Origin: CAYSCX01 sp964429575
GTDB taxonomy: Bacteria > Desulfobacterota > Binatia > Binatales > Binataceae
DNA: 45,160 nucleotides
NCBI GenBank assembly: GCA_964429575.1
Contig: CAYSCX010000018.1
Coordinates: forward strand, 1 to 45,160
Reading direction: 5' to 3'
Made by a program: the position numbers and the translations under genes. Positions within the stretch are counted from its first letter, which is position 1, and each line of letters begins with the position of its first letter. Shown here piece after piece: positions 26,770 to 35,870 of this stretch. The notes beneath the pieces are model-generated. The model ran no database searches. It saw only the letters and a list, made by a program, of their open reading frames with translations, and was not told the origin of the DNA.

Positions 26770-26973
26770 TCACTGCGGTCTGCCGGTGTACACTCCCGAG
26801 AATCCCGGCGGCCGCCAGCCCTTGTTCGCACAAGCAACGCACACTGAGTAGAAGCGGAGTTGGCTGTCGTTGCGGCAGGTCAAACTCACCATCGATTCGG
26901 TCGAAACGGGGTTCTCGCATGCACCGCAGATAGCTTGTAGTGGCTTGCTCTCTTTGGCCTTCTCACTAGGCAT
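26770..26973 (-). CDS. small Cys-rich (zinc-ribbon-like) protein
   Basis: 67 residues with CxxC at residues about 16-19 ('ICGACENP') and a second CxxC ('SVCVACANKGWRP') about 27 residues later, plus one Cys between. This is the layout of a small zinc ribbon. No family recognised; it has no strong SD and could be a chance frame, but the paired CxxC motifs and its place in a gap between genes support it. Confidence 0.45.
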   Translation of the reverse strand: MPSEKAKESKPLQAICGACENPVSTESMVSLTCRNDSQLRFYSVCVACANKGWRPPGFSGVYTGRPQ

Positions 26974-27029
26974 CGGGGGGATCCAGCACCTTCACTTCTC
27001 CCGTGACCGAACGGGCGAGGGAATCGGAA

Positions 27030-28160
27030 TCAGAGCGGAAAGACCTGGCGCGCGTTGGCGCCAAGCACCTTGATACGGCGCGCATCGCTGAGACCCTCGA
27101 CGCTCTTCCTGATCAGCCGCGGCGCTTCGAGCGTCGAGTCCACGTGCGGGAAGTCCGAGCCCCACAGCACGCGATCTTCGCCCATCAGCTCCATCACCGA
27201 TCCGATCGTGCGCTCTTCGGGTTCCGCGACAACCCAGATGTTGCGCCGGAAATAGTCACTCGGCTTGAGCTTGAGCGGAAACGTCCAGCCGAGATGTTCA
27301 TACTTTTCATCCATGCGATCCATTATGTACGGCGCCCAGCCCGCGCCCGCCTCGACGCACAACACCTTGAGGCGCGGAAAACGATCGAACAGTCCGTCCG
27401 CGATCATTGTCATCATTGCCGGCACAATCTGGGCGAAGCCGCCAAGCGCGAACCCGTACACCATGCGAAACTCGCCGGGCTGGTAGAAGTTGCCGAGCAG
27501 GCCGGGCGCGCGGTTGAACCGGACGATCACGTGCAGGCACACCGGCAGTCCGGCTTCTTCACACTCGCGCCATATCGGATCGAAGTCGGAGTGCGAGAAG
27601 CGCTTGCCGTTGATCGGCTCGGGCGGCACAAATACGCCCTTGAAGCCCAACTTGATGCATCTGCGCAGTTCCGCGAGCGCCGACGCCGAATCCTGAAGCG
27701 CGAGATGCGCGATCGGAATCATCCGCCGGCGGTCGTGGCTCGCGAAATCATTGACCCAGTTGTTGTATGCGCGCGCGTAGGCCGCCGCGAGTGCGTTGTC
27801 CGCGACGTCCCACAGTATGCCCACCGTCGGAAACAGCACGCCCGCGTCGACACCCCATTCGTCGAGCATTCGAATGCGCGCTTCGGGTTGGTAACTCGCC
27901 GGCGGGCAGCCCTCGAGGTAGCTGACCTGGCCCGGCACGAATAGCTTTTGCCGCTCGATGTTCGCGCCGCCCAACCCCGCGAGCATGCCCTTCAAGAGCG
28001 GCTGGTTGTCGATCATCAGGACTTCCATCCCGTCGCCGGGATCCTTGACGATCCTAATCGCGCGTTCGCGGAATTGAGGCTCCAGATAGCGCTCCCAAAG
28101 GTCGGGAGGCTCCATCACGTGAGAATCGCAATCGACAACGAGACTTTCGGCGGCGCTCAT
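27030..28160 (-). CDS. amidohydrolase family 2 protein
   Basis: Metal-dependent hydrolase or decarboxylase of the amidohydrolase-2 branch (376 residues, normal length). 'DCDSHVMEPPDLWERYL' at the N-terminus carries the HxH-like metal site with D-x-H, 'GLPVCLHVIVR' holds the next His, and 'VLWGSDFPHVDST' near the C-terminus gives the Asp of the metal centre. Members act on aromatic acids and amide-like bonds, for example 2-amino-3-carboxymuconate semialdehyde decarboxylase-like reactions, so the substrate is open. It lies 49 bases downstream of tadA on the same strand, so may be co-transcribed. Cytoplasmic. Confidence 0.88.
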   Translation of the reverse strand: MSAAESLVVDCDSHVMEPPDLWERYLEPQFRERAIRIVKDPGDGMEVLMIDNQPLLKGMLAGLGGANIERQKLFVPGQVSYLEGCPPASYQPEARIRMLDEWGVDAGVLFPTVGILWDVADNALAAAYARAYNNWVNDFASHDRRRMIPIAHLALQDSASALAELRRCIKLGFKGVFVPPEPINGKRFSHSDFDPIWRECEEAGLPVCLHVIVRFNRAPGLLGNFYQPGEFRMVYGFALGGFAQIVPAMMTMIADGLFDRFPRLKVLCVEAGAGWAPYIMDRMDEKYEHLGWTFPLKLKPSDYFRRNIWVVAEPEERTIGSVMELMGEDRVLWGSDFPHVDSTLEAPRLIRKSVEGLSDARRIKVLGANARQVFPL

Positions 28161-28209
28161 TGGTTTATGATTGCACGCCGCGCTGATCGTTTGAAGCTTA
28201 CGGCAAGTT

Positions 28210-28668
28210 CTATCCGCGCCTCTGCTCGAAGAACGTTCGCAGCAACTCCGCGCACTCTCCCTCCATCAGCCCGCCTTCCACCTCAAACCGGTGATTGAGC
28301 CGTCCGTCGCGGCCGATGTCGTAGACCGACCCCAACGCGCCTGCCTTCTCGTCGCGCGCGCCGTATTTGACCACCGCCACCCGCGCGAGCAACGCGGCGC
28401 CGACGCACATCACGCACGGCTCCAGCGTCACATACAAAGCCGCGTCTTCGAGCCGGTAGCTCTTGCGCCGCCTCGCGGCTTCTCGCAGCGCAAGCACTTC
28501 CGCGTGCGCGCTGGGGTCGTGCAACGAGATCGGTCGGTTGTGCGCCGCACTGAGTACTTTACCCTTCGCAACCACCACTGCGCCGACCGGCACTTCGCCG
28601 CGCACCGCGCCTTGGCGCGCCTCGGCAAGCGCGAACGCCATAAACTTCAGGTCATCGCCAAATGACAT
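28210..28668 (-). CDS. tadA: tRNA(adenine-34) deaminase TadA
   Basis: Converts adenosine to inosine at the wobble position of tRNA-Arg(ACG). The zinc deaminase signature is complete: 'SAHAEVLAL' (HAE, with the proton-shuttling Glu) and 'LEPCVMCVGAAL' (PCxxC). About 153 residues, normal length. The start chosen is the ATG at 28668 with AAGGGGG before it; an upstream in-frame ATG at 28692 is possible. First gene of a probable two-gene unit with the amidohydrolase. Confidence 0.93.
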   Translation of the reverse strand: MSFGDDLKFMAFALAEARQGAVRGEVPVGAVVVAKGKVLSAAHNRPISLHDPSAHAEVLALREAARRRKSYRLEDAALYVTLEPCVMCVGAALLARVAVVKYGARDEKAGALGSVYDIGRDGRLNHRFEVEGGLMEGECAELLRTFFEQRRG

Positions 28669-28751
28669 CGCCCCCCCCTTTATGATCCCCATATTGTAGA
28701 TTGACTTGAGACAGGCATGCCACCAAGATCGAATGGTTGGGGGTGACGCAG

Positions 28752-29324
28752 ATGAGAAAGCGAGCGCTAGCGGTGGCGATGCTGCTCGTCGCGTACGCGA
28801 CGACGGCGGCGTACGCCGGCACGATGGTGAACACCGGTCCGGTCACTAATGACCCGGCGCACAAGGCCGACCTGAAGGAGCGCTACGATCATCCCATCGC
28901 GCAGGTCGCCGCTAATGACACCGTCAAAATTGACATCAAGGCCGACGCGGTTATGCGATCGTGCTGCATGCCGCCGAACTTGCTCATCTCAGGCAACGTG
29001 ACCAACGTCGGCGGTCAACCGATAGATTACGCCCTCCTCACCTTCTCGTTCCGCGACAAGGACGGCAAGGTGGTCTATGCCGAGAGCATCTACAACGAGA
29101 AGGCGGCGAGCCTTGCCAACGACGCCGAGGTGCAGGTTATCTTGAACGAGAAGCCGCACTTCGAGCCTCTCCGCCCGGGCGCGAGCGACACGTTCTCATA
29201 CGGCGTCCCGCTGACCATAGTGCCCAAGTATGAGAGCGTAAAGCTGGAGATCACCCAGACCAAGGCCACGCCGGAGCAGCTTGCGGCGATCGCTAGCGTG
29301 AATGTCTCGGATCGGCGCGATTGA
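28752..29324 (+). CDS. secreted FxLYD-like domain protein
   Basis: Signal peptide at the N-terminus: a basic MRKRAL then hydrophobic 'AVAMLLVAYATTAAYAG', likely cut after AYA. The mature part has an immunoglobulin-like beta domain of the FxLYD type: 'LLISGNVTNVGGQPIDYALL' followed by 'FSFRDKDGKVVYAES' and 'PLRPGASDTFSYG'. The role of this domain is structural, in periplasmic or surface proteins; function unknown. The ATG at 28752 fits GGGGGTGA upstream better than the one at 28737. Its end overlaps the rhodanese gene by 23 bases. Confidence 0.72.
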   Translation: MRKRALAVAMLLVAYATTAAYAGTMVNTGPVTNDPAHKADLKERYDHPIAQVAANDTVKIDIKADAVMRSCCMPPNLLISGNVTNVGGQPIDYALLTFSFRDKDGKVVYAESIYNEKAASLANDAEVQVILNEKPHFEPLRPGASDTFSYGVPLTIVPKYESVKLEITQTKATPEQLAAIASVNVSDRRD

Positions 29325-29628
29325 GCCCCGGGAACTCAAGCGCCGGATCGACCGCGGCGATGACATTCTGATCCTCGACGTGCGAGAGCCGGACGAGATC
29401 GCGATCGCGCGGTTTCCCGGCGCGCTCAACCTTCCGATGGGCGAGGTGCCGTCGCGGATTGCCGAACTTGATCCGGACCGTGAAACCATCGTGGTCTGCC
29501 ATCATGGAATTCGGAGCGCGCAAGCCGCGATGTACCTCGCCTCAAACGGTTTCGAGCGTGTCAGCAATCTGATCGGTGGTATCGACGAGTGGTCCGCCGC
29601 GGCCGATCCATCGACACCGCGCTATTGA
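29302..29628 (+). CDS. single-domain rhodanese (sulfurtransferase)
   Basis: 108 residues, one rhodanese domain. The active loop 'CHHGIRS' puts the sulfur-carrying Cys at about residue 66, and 'ILILDVREPDEIAIARFPGA' and 'GFERVSNLIGGIDEWS' are the flanking strand and terminal motif of the family. Moves sulfane sulfur to an acceptor in the cytoplasm. Overlap with the preceding gene suggests co-translation although their products act in different compartments. Confidence 0.93.
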   Translation: MSRIGAIEPRELKRRIDRGDDILILDVREPDEIAIARFPGALNLPMGEVPSRIAELDPDRETIVVCHHGIRSAQAAMYLASNGFERVSNLIGGIDEWSAAADPSTPRY

Positions 29629-29664
29629 TCGGGAACACTCGCGAAGCTTCGACGCGCCAATGAC

Positions 29665-30480
29665 ATGACGTATCTCGCGGCGGCCATACAGATGAGCGCG
29701 GGACGCGACAAGGCGGCCAACCTTGCGTGCGCCGAGCGGCTCATTCGGCTCGCCGCCGCGCGCGGCGCCGCCCTTATCGCGCTGCCGGAAACGTTCAATT
29801 GGCGCGGCGGCGCCGAGGAAGAGCCGGCCGCTGCCGAGCCGCTCGACGGACCGAGTCTTAGCCTGATATCGCAGCTCGCGCGCGAGCTGGACGTTCACGT
29901 GCTCGCGGGTTCGATCACCGAGCGTGCCCAGAACCAACGCAAGACCTACAACACTTCAGCACTCGTCGGCCCCAACGGTGTGGTACTCGCGGTCTATCGA
30001 AAAATTCATCTGTTTGACATCGACTTGCCCGGGCGCGTTCGCGTGCAGGAATCGGCGCGCAAAATCGCAGGCGCCGAGGTCGTGTCGGCCAACACACCAC
30101 TCGGCGCGATCGGACTCACGATTTGCTACGACGTGCGATTTCCTGAGCTTTACCGAAGGCTCACCTTCGCGGGAGCGAAGATCATCGCCGTGCCGAGCGC
30201 GTTCACTTTCCCGACCGGCGAGGCACACTGGGAGACACTCATTCGCGCCCGTGCGATCGAGAACCAGGTTTACGTAATCGCGCCCGCGCAATTCGGTTCC
30301 AACGTTCACGGCTTCAGCGATTACGGCAACACGATGATCGTGGACCCGTGGGGACGGGTGCTTGCGCGCGCCGCCGATCAGGAAGGTGTCGTGATGGCGC
30401 CGCTCGATCTCGATTACCTCGAAAAGGTGCGCCGTGAGCTGCCCGCGTTGGGCCACGCCCGATTAAGAGAGGACCGTTAG
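29665..30480 (+). CDS. carbon-nitrogen hydrolase (nitrilase superfamily, Nit-like)
   Basis: Catalytic triad visible: Glu in 'IALPETFNWRG', Lys in 'VYRKIHLFDIDLPG', Cys in 'LTICYDVRFPELYR'. The 271-residue length and 'FPTGEAHWETLIRARAIENQ' fit the Nit1/Nit2 branch, which hydrolyses amides such as deaminated glutathione or 2-oxoglutaramate. Cytoplasmic repair or salvage enzyme. It follows the rhodanese gene by 36 bases. Confidence 0.9.
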   Translation: MTYLAAAIQMSAGRDKAANLACAERLIRLAAARGAALIALPETFNWRGGAEEEPAAAEPLDGPSLSLISQLARELDVHVLAGSITERAQNQRKTYNTSALVGPNGVVLAVYRKIHLFDIDLPGRVRVQESARKIAGAEVVSANTPLGAIGLTICYDVRFPELYRRLTFAGAKIIAVPSAFTFPTGEAHWETLIRARAIENQVYVIAPAQFGSNVHGFSDYGNTMIVDPWGRVLARAADQEGVVMAPLDLDYLEKVRRELPALGHARLREDR

Positions 30481-30793
30481 TTTCTTACGGCCGGCTCAAC
30501 CAGCGGACTTGACCCGCACTGCGCGCGAGGCCGCCTTACGAAGACGATCGAACTCTGATGGCCGCTCCTTTCACGATTAGTTTGGTGGCGTGCACTTGCG
30601 GTGAATCGGCGGGTCGCCGCTTTCGGCGCAATCGTAGTCGCGATCGCGGCTGCGCACGTCGGTCATATCGCAACGAAACAGCCCGAGGCTCGCGCCGCTC
30701 ATTGACGCGGTCGCACTCGTCGTCATGTAATGGAGCAGGCTGGCGATGCCGGGATCGTCAGGGCGCTGGCGCAACGAGATGCCGAGGTTCGTG
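30481..30793. other. 313-base gap, no confident gene
   Basis: A minus-strand frame (30577-30906) reads into this gap from inside the next gene and ends with a short Cys-containing tail, but has no clear start or family. I see no RNA or repeat. Confidence 0.35.
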
Positions 30794-31639
30794 ATGAACT
30801 CCAAGTACAAATTACGGGTAGCGAGAGCAGCCGCGGCGCTGTGCGTAGTCGCGACGCTCTTCAGCGCGCAAACCTCGTCGGCGCACGATATGGCCGCGAT
30901 GAGCATGGGCGAAGCCTCTCACGACGGCTCGATGCACGCCGCAATGGCGCCTCACATGCGGATGACGGAGCTTCGCACGGCGCAGCCCGGCGACGAAGCT
31001 CGCGCGCATCGGATCGTGGCCGCGCTGCGCGAGTCGCTCGCGCCCTACCGCGACTATCAGGTGGCTCTCGCCGAGGGACGCTATGTATTCCTGGAGCAGC
31101 TTCCGCAGGATGAGTACCACTTCGTCAGTCAGACCGACACGTTGCGCGAGTACCAGGGGCGTCCGGATCCTTCGCGGCCAGGCTCATTGCTCTATGTGAA
31201 GGACAAGCAGGGGGGTTATCGGCTGGTCGGCGCGATGTACAGCGCGTCGGCGCAGGCAAGTTCCGCGCAACTCGACGCGATCGTTCCGTTGAGCGTCGCG
31301 CAGTGGCATGCGCACACCGACATCTGCCTGCCAACCGGCATAACTCTCGGCCACCTTCTAAGGGGCGAGATCGGCCAAGACCGCGCCGGCCTGCCGGGTC
31401 TGCTGCCGGTCTCCGCAAATCCGTCGCTCGCGGCCTACAATCGCCGCTTCGGTATCTTTGCGGACGGGCGCTTCGGCTTCACGGGAAAAATCAAGGACGC
31501 GCAGACGTGTGAGGCGGCTGGCGGCGACTTCATTGCCCAGGCATGGGGTTGGATGGTTCACGTCTATCCGTTCGCGGGCGATGATCTGAAGGTTGCGTTC
31601 GGCCACAAGGTTCCGGCCGAGACCGCATCGAAGGATTGA
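30794..31639 (+). CDS. secreted His/Met-rich N-terminus protein, unknown
   Basis: 281 residues. An N-terminal signal peptide 'KLRVARAAAALCVVATLFSA' ends near SSAHD. The mature protein opens with a His/Met-rich stretch (HDMAAMSMGEASHDGSMHA, then HMRM), as seen in periplasmic copper-binding proteins, then a folded domain with 'QWHAHTDICLPTG' and 'AWGWMVHVYPF'. Binding of copper or another soft metal is plausible but inferred from composition. The ATG at 30794 has GAGG seven bases upstream and gives the cleanest signal peptide; the frame is open from 30746. Function not recognised. Confidence 0.7.
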   Translation: MNSKYKLRVARAAAALCVVATLFSAQTSSAHDMAAMSMGEASHDGSMHAAMAPHMRMTELRTAQPGDEARAHRIVAALRESLAPYRDYQVALAEGRYVFLEQLPQDEYHFVSQTDTLREYQGRPDPSRPGSLLYVKDKQGGYRLVGAMYSASAQASSAQLDAIVPLSVAQWHAHTDICLPTGITLGHLLRGEIGQDRAGLPGLLPVSANPSLAAYNRRFGIFADGRFGFTGKIKDAQTCEAAGGDFIAQAWGWMVHVYPFAGDDLKVAFGHKVPAETASKD

Positions 31640-31720
31640 GTATCGGACATCGTGGCATTGAATCCTTGACGCGCTTTCTTAGGCAGGGTAAGCAGGCTTC
31701 GCGCGCGAGGATGCAAGCAA

Positions 31721-32893
31721 ATGCCTGATGGACCGCTGGTTGGTTTCCGTATTCTCGATCTGACGGCTGTCGTATCCGGGCCGTTCTGCACGATGCTGCT
31801 CGGCGACCTCGGCGCCGATGTCGTCAAGATCGAACCGCCCGAGGGCGATTCGATGCGGCGCATCGGACGGCCGGAGGTCAACGGCGTCACCGCGGCGTTT
31901 CTCAATTTCAACCGCAACAAGCGAAGTATCGTCGTCGACATCAAGAAGGAGCAGGGGCGCGACCTGGTGCGCCGGCTGGCGGTCAAGGCTGACGCGCTGG
32001 TCGAGAACAACCGTCCCGGCGTCGCGGACCGGCTCGGCATCGGCTACGCCGATATCCGCCGCTACAACCCCAAAATCGTCTATTGCTCGATTTGCGGCTT
32101 CGGACCCAAGGGGCGCCTCGCCAACCATCCCGCGTACGATCCGGTTATCCAGGGATATTCCGGGATGGCGTTTCTTCAGGCGGGCAAGACCGCGCAGCCG
32201 ACCGCGGTGCGCATGGCAATTGCCGACAAAGTGAGCGGCATGACTGCGGCGCTCAGTATCGTAAGCGCGCTGCACGCCGCACGCTCACGCGGAGTTGGAC
32301 AGTACATCCGAATTCCGATGCTCGAGGCGATGATGGCGTTCGCTGCCAACGACACCATCTACGGCTACACATTCCTGCCGGAGGAGAAGTACAAACACCT
32401 CGCCCCGCGCAACACATCACTCGATCCTTTCAAGACCAGGGACGGCTGGCTGACGATCGCGCCGTTCACCGACGCGCAGTACGAGCGGCTGTGCAATGGC
32501 GTCGGACATCCCCAGTGGTGGACTGAAGTGCCGGATCGATTGGAGCGGCTGCGCGGCATCATGCGCGGCCTTGCCAAGCTGTTTCAGGAGCGGACGACCG
32601 CCGAATGGCTTCCGATGCTGGAGGAGGCCGACGTTCCGTGCGGACCGGTTCACAGCTACGACACGCTATTCACCGATCCCGAAATTGTCGCGAATGAGAG
32701 CTTTACCGTTTACGACTACCCCGGCGTCGGTCCGGTCCGGACCGTGAATCCGGGCGCGCGTTTCACCGAGACGCCGATGAAGATGTGGCGCCAGCCCCCG
32801 CGGCTCGGCGAGCACACCGATGAGATTCTGCGGGAGGCGGGAGTCGAGCGCGCGCAAGTCGAAGAATTGCGCAGCGAGAAAGTGATCAACTGA
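31721..32893 (+). CDS. CaiB/BaiF family (type III) CoA-transferase
   Basis: 390 residues. N-terminal 'LVGFRILDLTAVVSGPFCTM' and 'LGDLGADVVKIEPPEGDSMR' are the standard start of the family; 'NRNKRSIVVDIKKEQGRDLV' follows. The catalytic aspartate lies at residue 169 ('IADKVSGM'), exactly where formyl-CoA transferase has it. Moves CoA from succinyl-CoA or similar to an organic acid. Substrate unknown. Probably a single-gene unit; the previous gene ends 81 bases before it. Confidence 0.92.
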   Translation: MPDGPLVGFRILDLTAVVSGPFCTMLLGDLGADVVKIEPPEGDSMRRIGRPEVNGVTAAFLNFNRNKRSIVVDIKKEQGRDLVRRLAVKADALVENNRPGVADRLGIGYADIRRYNPKIVYCSICGFGPKGRLANHPAYDPVIQGYSGMAFLQAGKTAQPTAVRMAIADKVSGMTAALSIVSALHAARSRGVGQYIRIPMLEAMMAFAANDTIYGYTFLPEEKYKHLAPRNTSLDPFKTRDGWLTIAPFTDAQYERLCNGVGHPQWWTEVPDRLERLRGIMRGLAKLFQERTTAEWLPMLEEADVPCGPVHSYDTLFTDPEIVANESFTVYDYPGVGPVRTVNPGARFTETPMKMWRQPPRLGEHTDEILREAGVERAQVEELRSEKVIN

Positions 32894-32932
32894 CGCGCGG
32901 AACTCCCGCGCAGGCCCCGCTCAAGCGAGACG

Positions 32933-32948
32933 CCGCGAGAAATCGCGG
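32933..32948. terminator. hairpin CCGCGA-GAAA-TCGCGG between convergent genes
   Basis: Perfect six-base stem with a GAAA loop in the 60-base gap between the convergent CoA-transferase and hydroxylase genes. No T run, so only a weak or factor-assisted terminator is likely. Confidence 0.35.
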
Positions 32949-32953
32949 ACCGC

Positions 32954-33796
32954 TCAACTTCCGGAACCGATTGGATATGCGCCCACGCCTTCGCGGAACG
33001 GCTGCGTGAGCATCCGTCCGAGCGTCGATTCGCGTGGCTCGCGGAACTGAGTGATCCCGATCGTCATTCCAAGCTGGCCGGCCCCAGGCTCCGCACGATA
33101 GGTGCCGAACCAGCGATCCCACCACGGAAGGTTGAAACCGAAATTGCTGTTGGTCTCCCGCACCACAATCGAGTGATGCACCCGGTGCATGTCGGGAGTG
33201 ACAACTATCAAACGCAGCACGCGATCGACGCCGACGCGCATCGCGACATTGCTGTGGTTGAACATCGAGGTCGCGTTGAGCAGCACTTCGAAGATAAGCA
33301 CCGCGCTCGCCGGCGTCCCAAGCGCAGCGACCACACCCAGCTTGATCACCATCGAAAGCACAATCTCGAATGGATGGAACCGCGCGCCGGAGGTGACGTC
33401 GAGGTCGATGTCCGCATGATGCATCCGGTGTACGCGCCACAGCACCGGGACCGCGTGGAACATCACGTGCTGGAGATAGATCACCAGGTCGAGCAGGATC
33501 ACTCCGGTTGCGACCGCGAACACACACGGCAGCGCCACATGGTTGAGCAGCCCGAAGTGATGGCGCTCGGCGGCGACCGCCATCGCGACTGCGCCTCCGG
33601 GTACCAGTATGCGCACCACGACGCTGTTCAGGATCGTGACGCCGATGTTGGCGGGCCAGCGTGCCGCGCGGCCGACCGAACGCTCGCGCCGCGGCCCAGC
33701 CACCTCCCAAAGCGCCATCGCAATAAACACTCCAGCGAAAACAAGAAGCCGGATGCTGAGCTCGCTCGGCAGCTGGTTGGAGAGAAAGAACGTCAC
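32954..33796 (-). CDS. sterol desaturase/fatty acid hydroxylase superfamily
   Basis: Integral membrane diiron enzyme, 280 residues. Histidine boxes 'HVMFH', 'HRMHH' and 'HRVHH' in the standard order, with four or so transmembrane helices (for example 'LSIRLLVFAGVFIAMALWEV', 'FAVATGVILLDLVIYL'). Acts on lipid acyl chains, sterols or hopanoids; exact substrate unclear. The start is a GTG at 33796. Confidence 0.9.
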   Translation of the reverse strand: MTFFLSNQLPSELSIRLLVFAGVFIAMALWEVAGPRRERSVGRAARWPANIGVTILNSVVVRILVPGGAVAMAVAAERHHFGLLNHVALPCVFAVATGVILLDLVIYLQHVMFHAVPVLWRVHRMHHADIDLDVTSGARFHPFEIVLSMVIKLGVVAALGTPASAVLIFEVLLNATSMFNHSNVAMRVGVDRVLRLIVVTPDMHRVHHSIVVRETNSNFGFNLPWWDRWFGTYRAEPGAGQLGMTIGITQFREPRESTLGRMLTQPFREGVGAYPIGSGS

Positions 33797-33920
33797 GACG
33801 CGCTTCCGTCGCGCGAGCGCGCCGCGCCGCGATGTTCACCAAGGGCCGAACCGGCCCGCCGACTAGCTACTCAGGATTGGCATGAACCCATAGTTAGTCT
33901 CATTAGCTTAGCGCGCCGAG

Positions 33921-34544
33921 TCATTCAAACATTTCAGGCTCGCGCGTACTGAGAAATGCGAGGCCACGGTAAGTGTAGTGCAGTCCGGAGAGTGCCGTCA
34001 CCGCGAGCGTGAGATAGAGCAGGCCCTCCCAAAAGATCGGCGCCAAGCTTCCCATCGTCATGAGCGCCGCGATTACACATGCGAGCTGCAGAAAAGTGCT
34101 CGCCTTGCCCAGGTAGCTCGGGCGAATCGGAATGCGCTCGCCGGTGAAGAACGAGAGCATCAGGTACCCCACCGCGATCACGACGTCGCGGATCAGGACG
34201 ACGCTCAAGAGCCAGCCCGGAACATCGCCGCGAATGGTCAGCAGCACGAACGCGCTGACGAGCATCAGCTTGTCGGCAAACGGATCGAGAAACGCGCCCA
34301 GCTCGGTCTTGCTGTCGAACCATCGCGCATATGCGCCGTCGAGGCCGTCAGTTATCGCGGCGGCCGCGAACACATAGAGCGCAAGCCTGTATTCGTTGTT
34401 GTTCAGCAGAGTGAGAAAAACGGGAATCGAAAAGAGCCGCGCGAGCGAAAGCAGGTTGGGGACGCTGAGCAGGTCGCGCAGCGGGAGCGCCTTCGCGACG
34501 ATCGGCGAAGGCTCGCGCGATGGCTGCGGCTGTGCACCCGACAC
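33921..34544 (-). CDS. pgsA: CDP-alcohol phosphatidyltransferase, PgsA-like
   Basis: Full CDP-alcohol transferase motif (D-G-x2-A-R-x8-G-x3-D-x3-D) read in 'DGAYARWFDSKTELGAFLDP' followed by FAD. Several transmembrane helices. Most likely phosphatidylglycerophosphate synthase, which joins CDP-diacylglycerol with glycerol 3-phosphate at the inner membrane; other alcohols cannot be excluded. GTG start. It begins six bases after the end of hflX, so the two form an operon. Confidence 0.82.
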   Translation of the reverse strand: MSGAQPQPSREPSPIVAKALPLRDLLSVPNLLSLARLFSIPVFLTLLNNNEYRLALYVFAAAAITDGLDGAYARWFDSKTELGAFLDPFADKLMLVSAFVLLTIRGDVPGWLLSVVLIRDVVIAVGYLMLSFFTGERIPIRPSYLGKASTFLQLACVIAALMTMGSLAPIFWEGLLYLTLAVTALSGLHYTYRGLAFLSTREPEMFE

Positions 34545-34550
34545 CGCCGG

Positions 34551-35870
34551 CTACCTCGCACCGCTGACGGCGCCCGCAAGGTCCGCCTTTCGCAGCCGGC
34601 CGGCCACCGGCGCACTGACTCGCGCGCGCATTGAGACCCGGCCGTCGTGGTATTCCTCGCTCAGCACCTCTCCGTCGCGCCGCGCCATCGCGACCAGATC
34701 GCCGCGCTGAGCGTGCAACGTGACGGAAATCTCCTGCCGCGTGACTGCTACTTGCCGCGCGATGGCTTCGAGCAAACGGTCGAGTCCCTCGCCGGAAAGC
34801 GCGGAGATCGCGACCGTATCGAAGCCATCGGACGCGCGCGCAACCGCGCCCGGCAAATCAATCTTGTTCATCACCACGATTCGCGGCGTGGCGCCCGCGC
34901 CAATCTCGGCGAGCGTGCGATCAACGATCGTCATGCGCGCAGGCGCGAGCGGCGAACTGGAATCGACCACGTGCAGCAACACGCTCGCGGTGCGGACTTC
35001 CTCCAAGGTCGCCTTGAACGCCTCGACCAGCGCGTGTGGCAGGCGATGAATGAAGCCGACCGTATCGGCGAGCATCGCGGTGACGTTGCCGGGCAGTTTG
35101 AGCCGGCGAATCGTTGGATCAAGCGTCGAGAACGGACGATTGGCCGCCTCGACGCCTGCATCGGTGAGCGCGTTCATCAACGTGGACTTGCCGGAGTTCG
35201 TGTAGCCGACCAGCGCGACGGTCGGGTACGGCACCTGGAGCCGTCGCGCGCGCTGGATGCCGCGCGTGCGCTGTACATCGCGAAGCCGCGCGCGCAGCCG
35301 CATAAGCCGTTCGCGGATCTTGCGGCGGTCCACTTCCAGCTGTGTCTCGCCGGGTCCGCGCGTGCCGGCCATGCCCGCGCCCGAACCGCCGCCGCGTACG
35401 CGCGATAGATGGGTCCACTGGCGGGTGAGGCGCGGCTGCAGGTAGGTAAGCTGCGCAATTTCGACTTCGAGCTTGCCAGCAACGCTGCGCGCGCGTTGCG
35501 CGAATATGTCGAGGATGAGCTGGCTACGGTCGATGACGCGAAGCTTCAGCTCACTCTCCAGGTTGCGCGCCTGCGCCGCAGTCAGCGAGTCGTCGAATAT
35601 GGCGAGTGCCGCGCCGCGCGCGACGGCAAGCTCGCGCACCTCGGCGACCTTGCCGCGCCCGATGAACGTCCGCGGATCGGCCGCCTTGAGCCGTTGAGTA
35701 ACCGCGCCGACCGGCTCTACGCCCGCGCTCTGTGCGAGCGCGTGGAGTTCCGCCATCGACTCATCGGCGTCGATCACCTCGCGCGCGCCGAGTTCGATTC
35801 CGACCAGTACCGCGCGCTCGATGCGCTCTCTGGTTATGTCATGCAGTTTTTTCAGAAACGGACCTCGCAT
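34551..35870 (-). CDS. hflX: ribosome-associated GTPase HflX
   Basis: 439 residues from the ATG at 35870. N-terminal HflX domain with 'TFIGRGKVAEVRELA' and the glycine-rich loop 'GGGSGAGMAGTRGPGETQLE', then a GTPase domain: G1 'GYTNSGKST', G3 'DTVGFIHRLP', G4 'NKID'. Splits stalled ribosomes under stress. Starts further upstream are open to 35933 but have no SD and no family support. First gene of the unit with pgsA. Confidence 0.95.
   Translation of the reverse strand: MRGPFLKKLHDITRERIERAVLVGIELGAREVIDADESMAELHALAQSAGVEPVGAVTQRLKAADPRTFIGRGKVAEVRELAVARGAALAIFDDSLTAAQARNLESELKLRVIDRSQLILDIFAQRARSVAGKLEVEIAQLTYLQPRLTRQWTHLSRVRGGGSGAGMAGTRGPGETQLEVDRRKIRERLMRLRARLRDVQRTRGIQRARRLQVPYPTVALVGYTNSGKSTLMNALTDAGVEAANRPFSTLDPTIRRLKLPGNVTAMLADTVGFIHRLPHALVEAFKATLEEVRTASVLLHVVDSSSPLAPARMTIVDRTLAEIGAGATPRIVVMNKIDLPGAVARASDGFDTVAISALSGEGLDRLLEAIARQVAVTRQEISVTLHAQRGDLVAMARRDGEVLSEEYHDGRVSMRARVSAPVAGRLRKADLAGAVSGAR

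Noticed and set aside
27003..27944. Plus-strand frame (313 codons) opposite the amidohydrolase
   Set aside because: Antisense to a well-supported gene; no motif.
30577..30906. Minus-strand frame near the His/Met-rich secreted protein
   Set aside because: Overlaps the start and signal peptide of the better supported plus-strand gene; no family.
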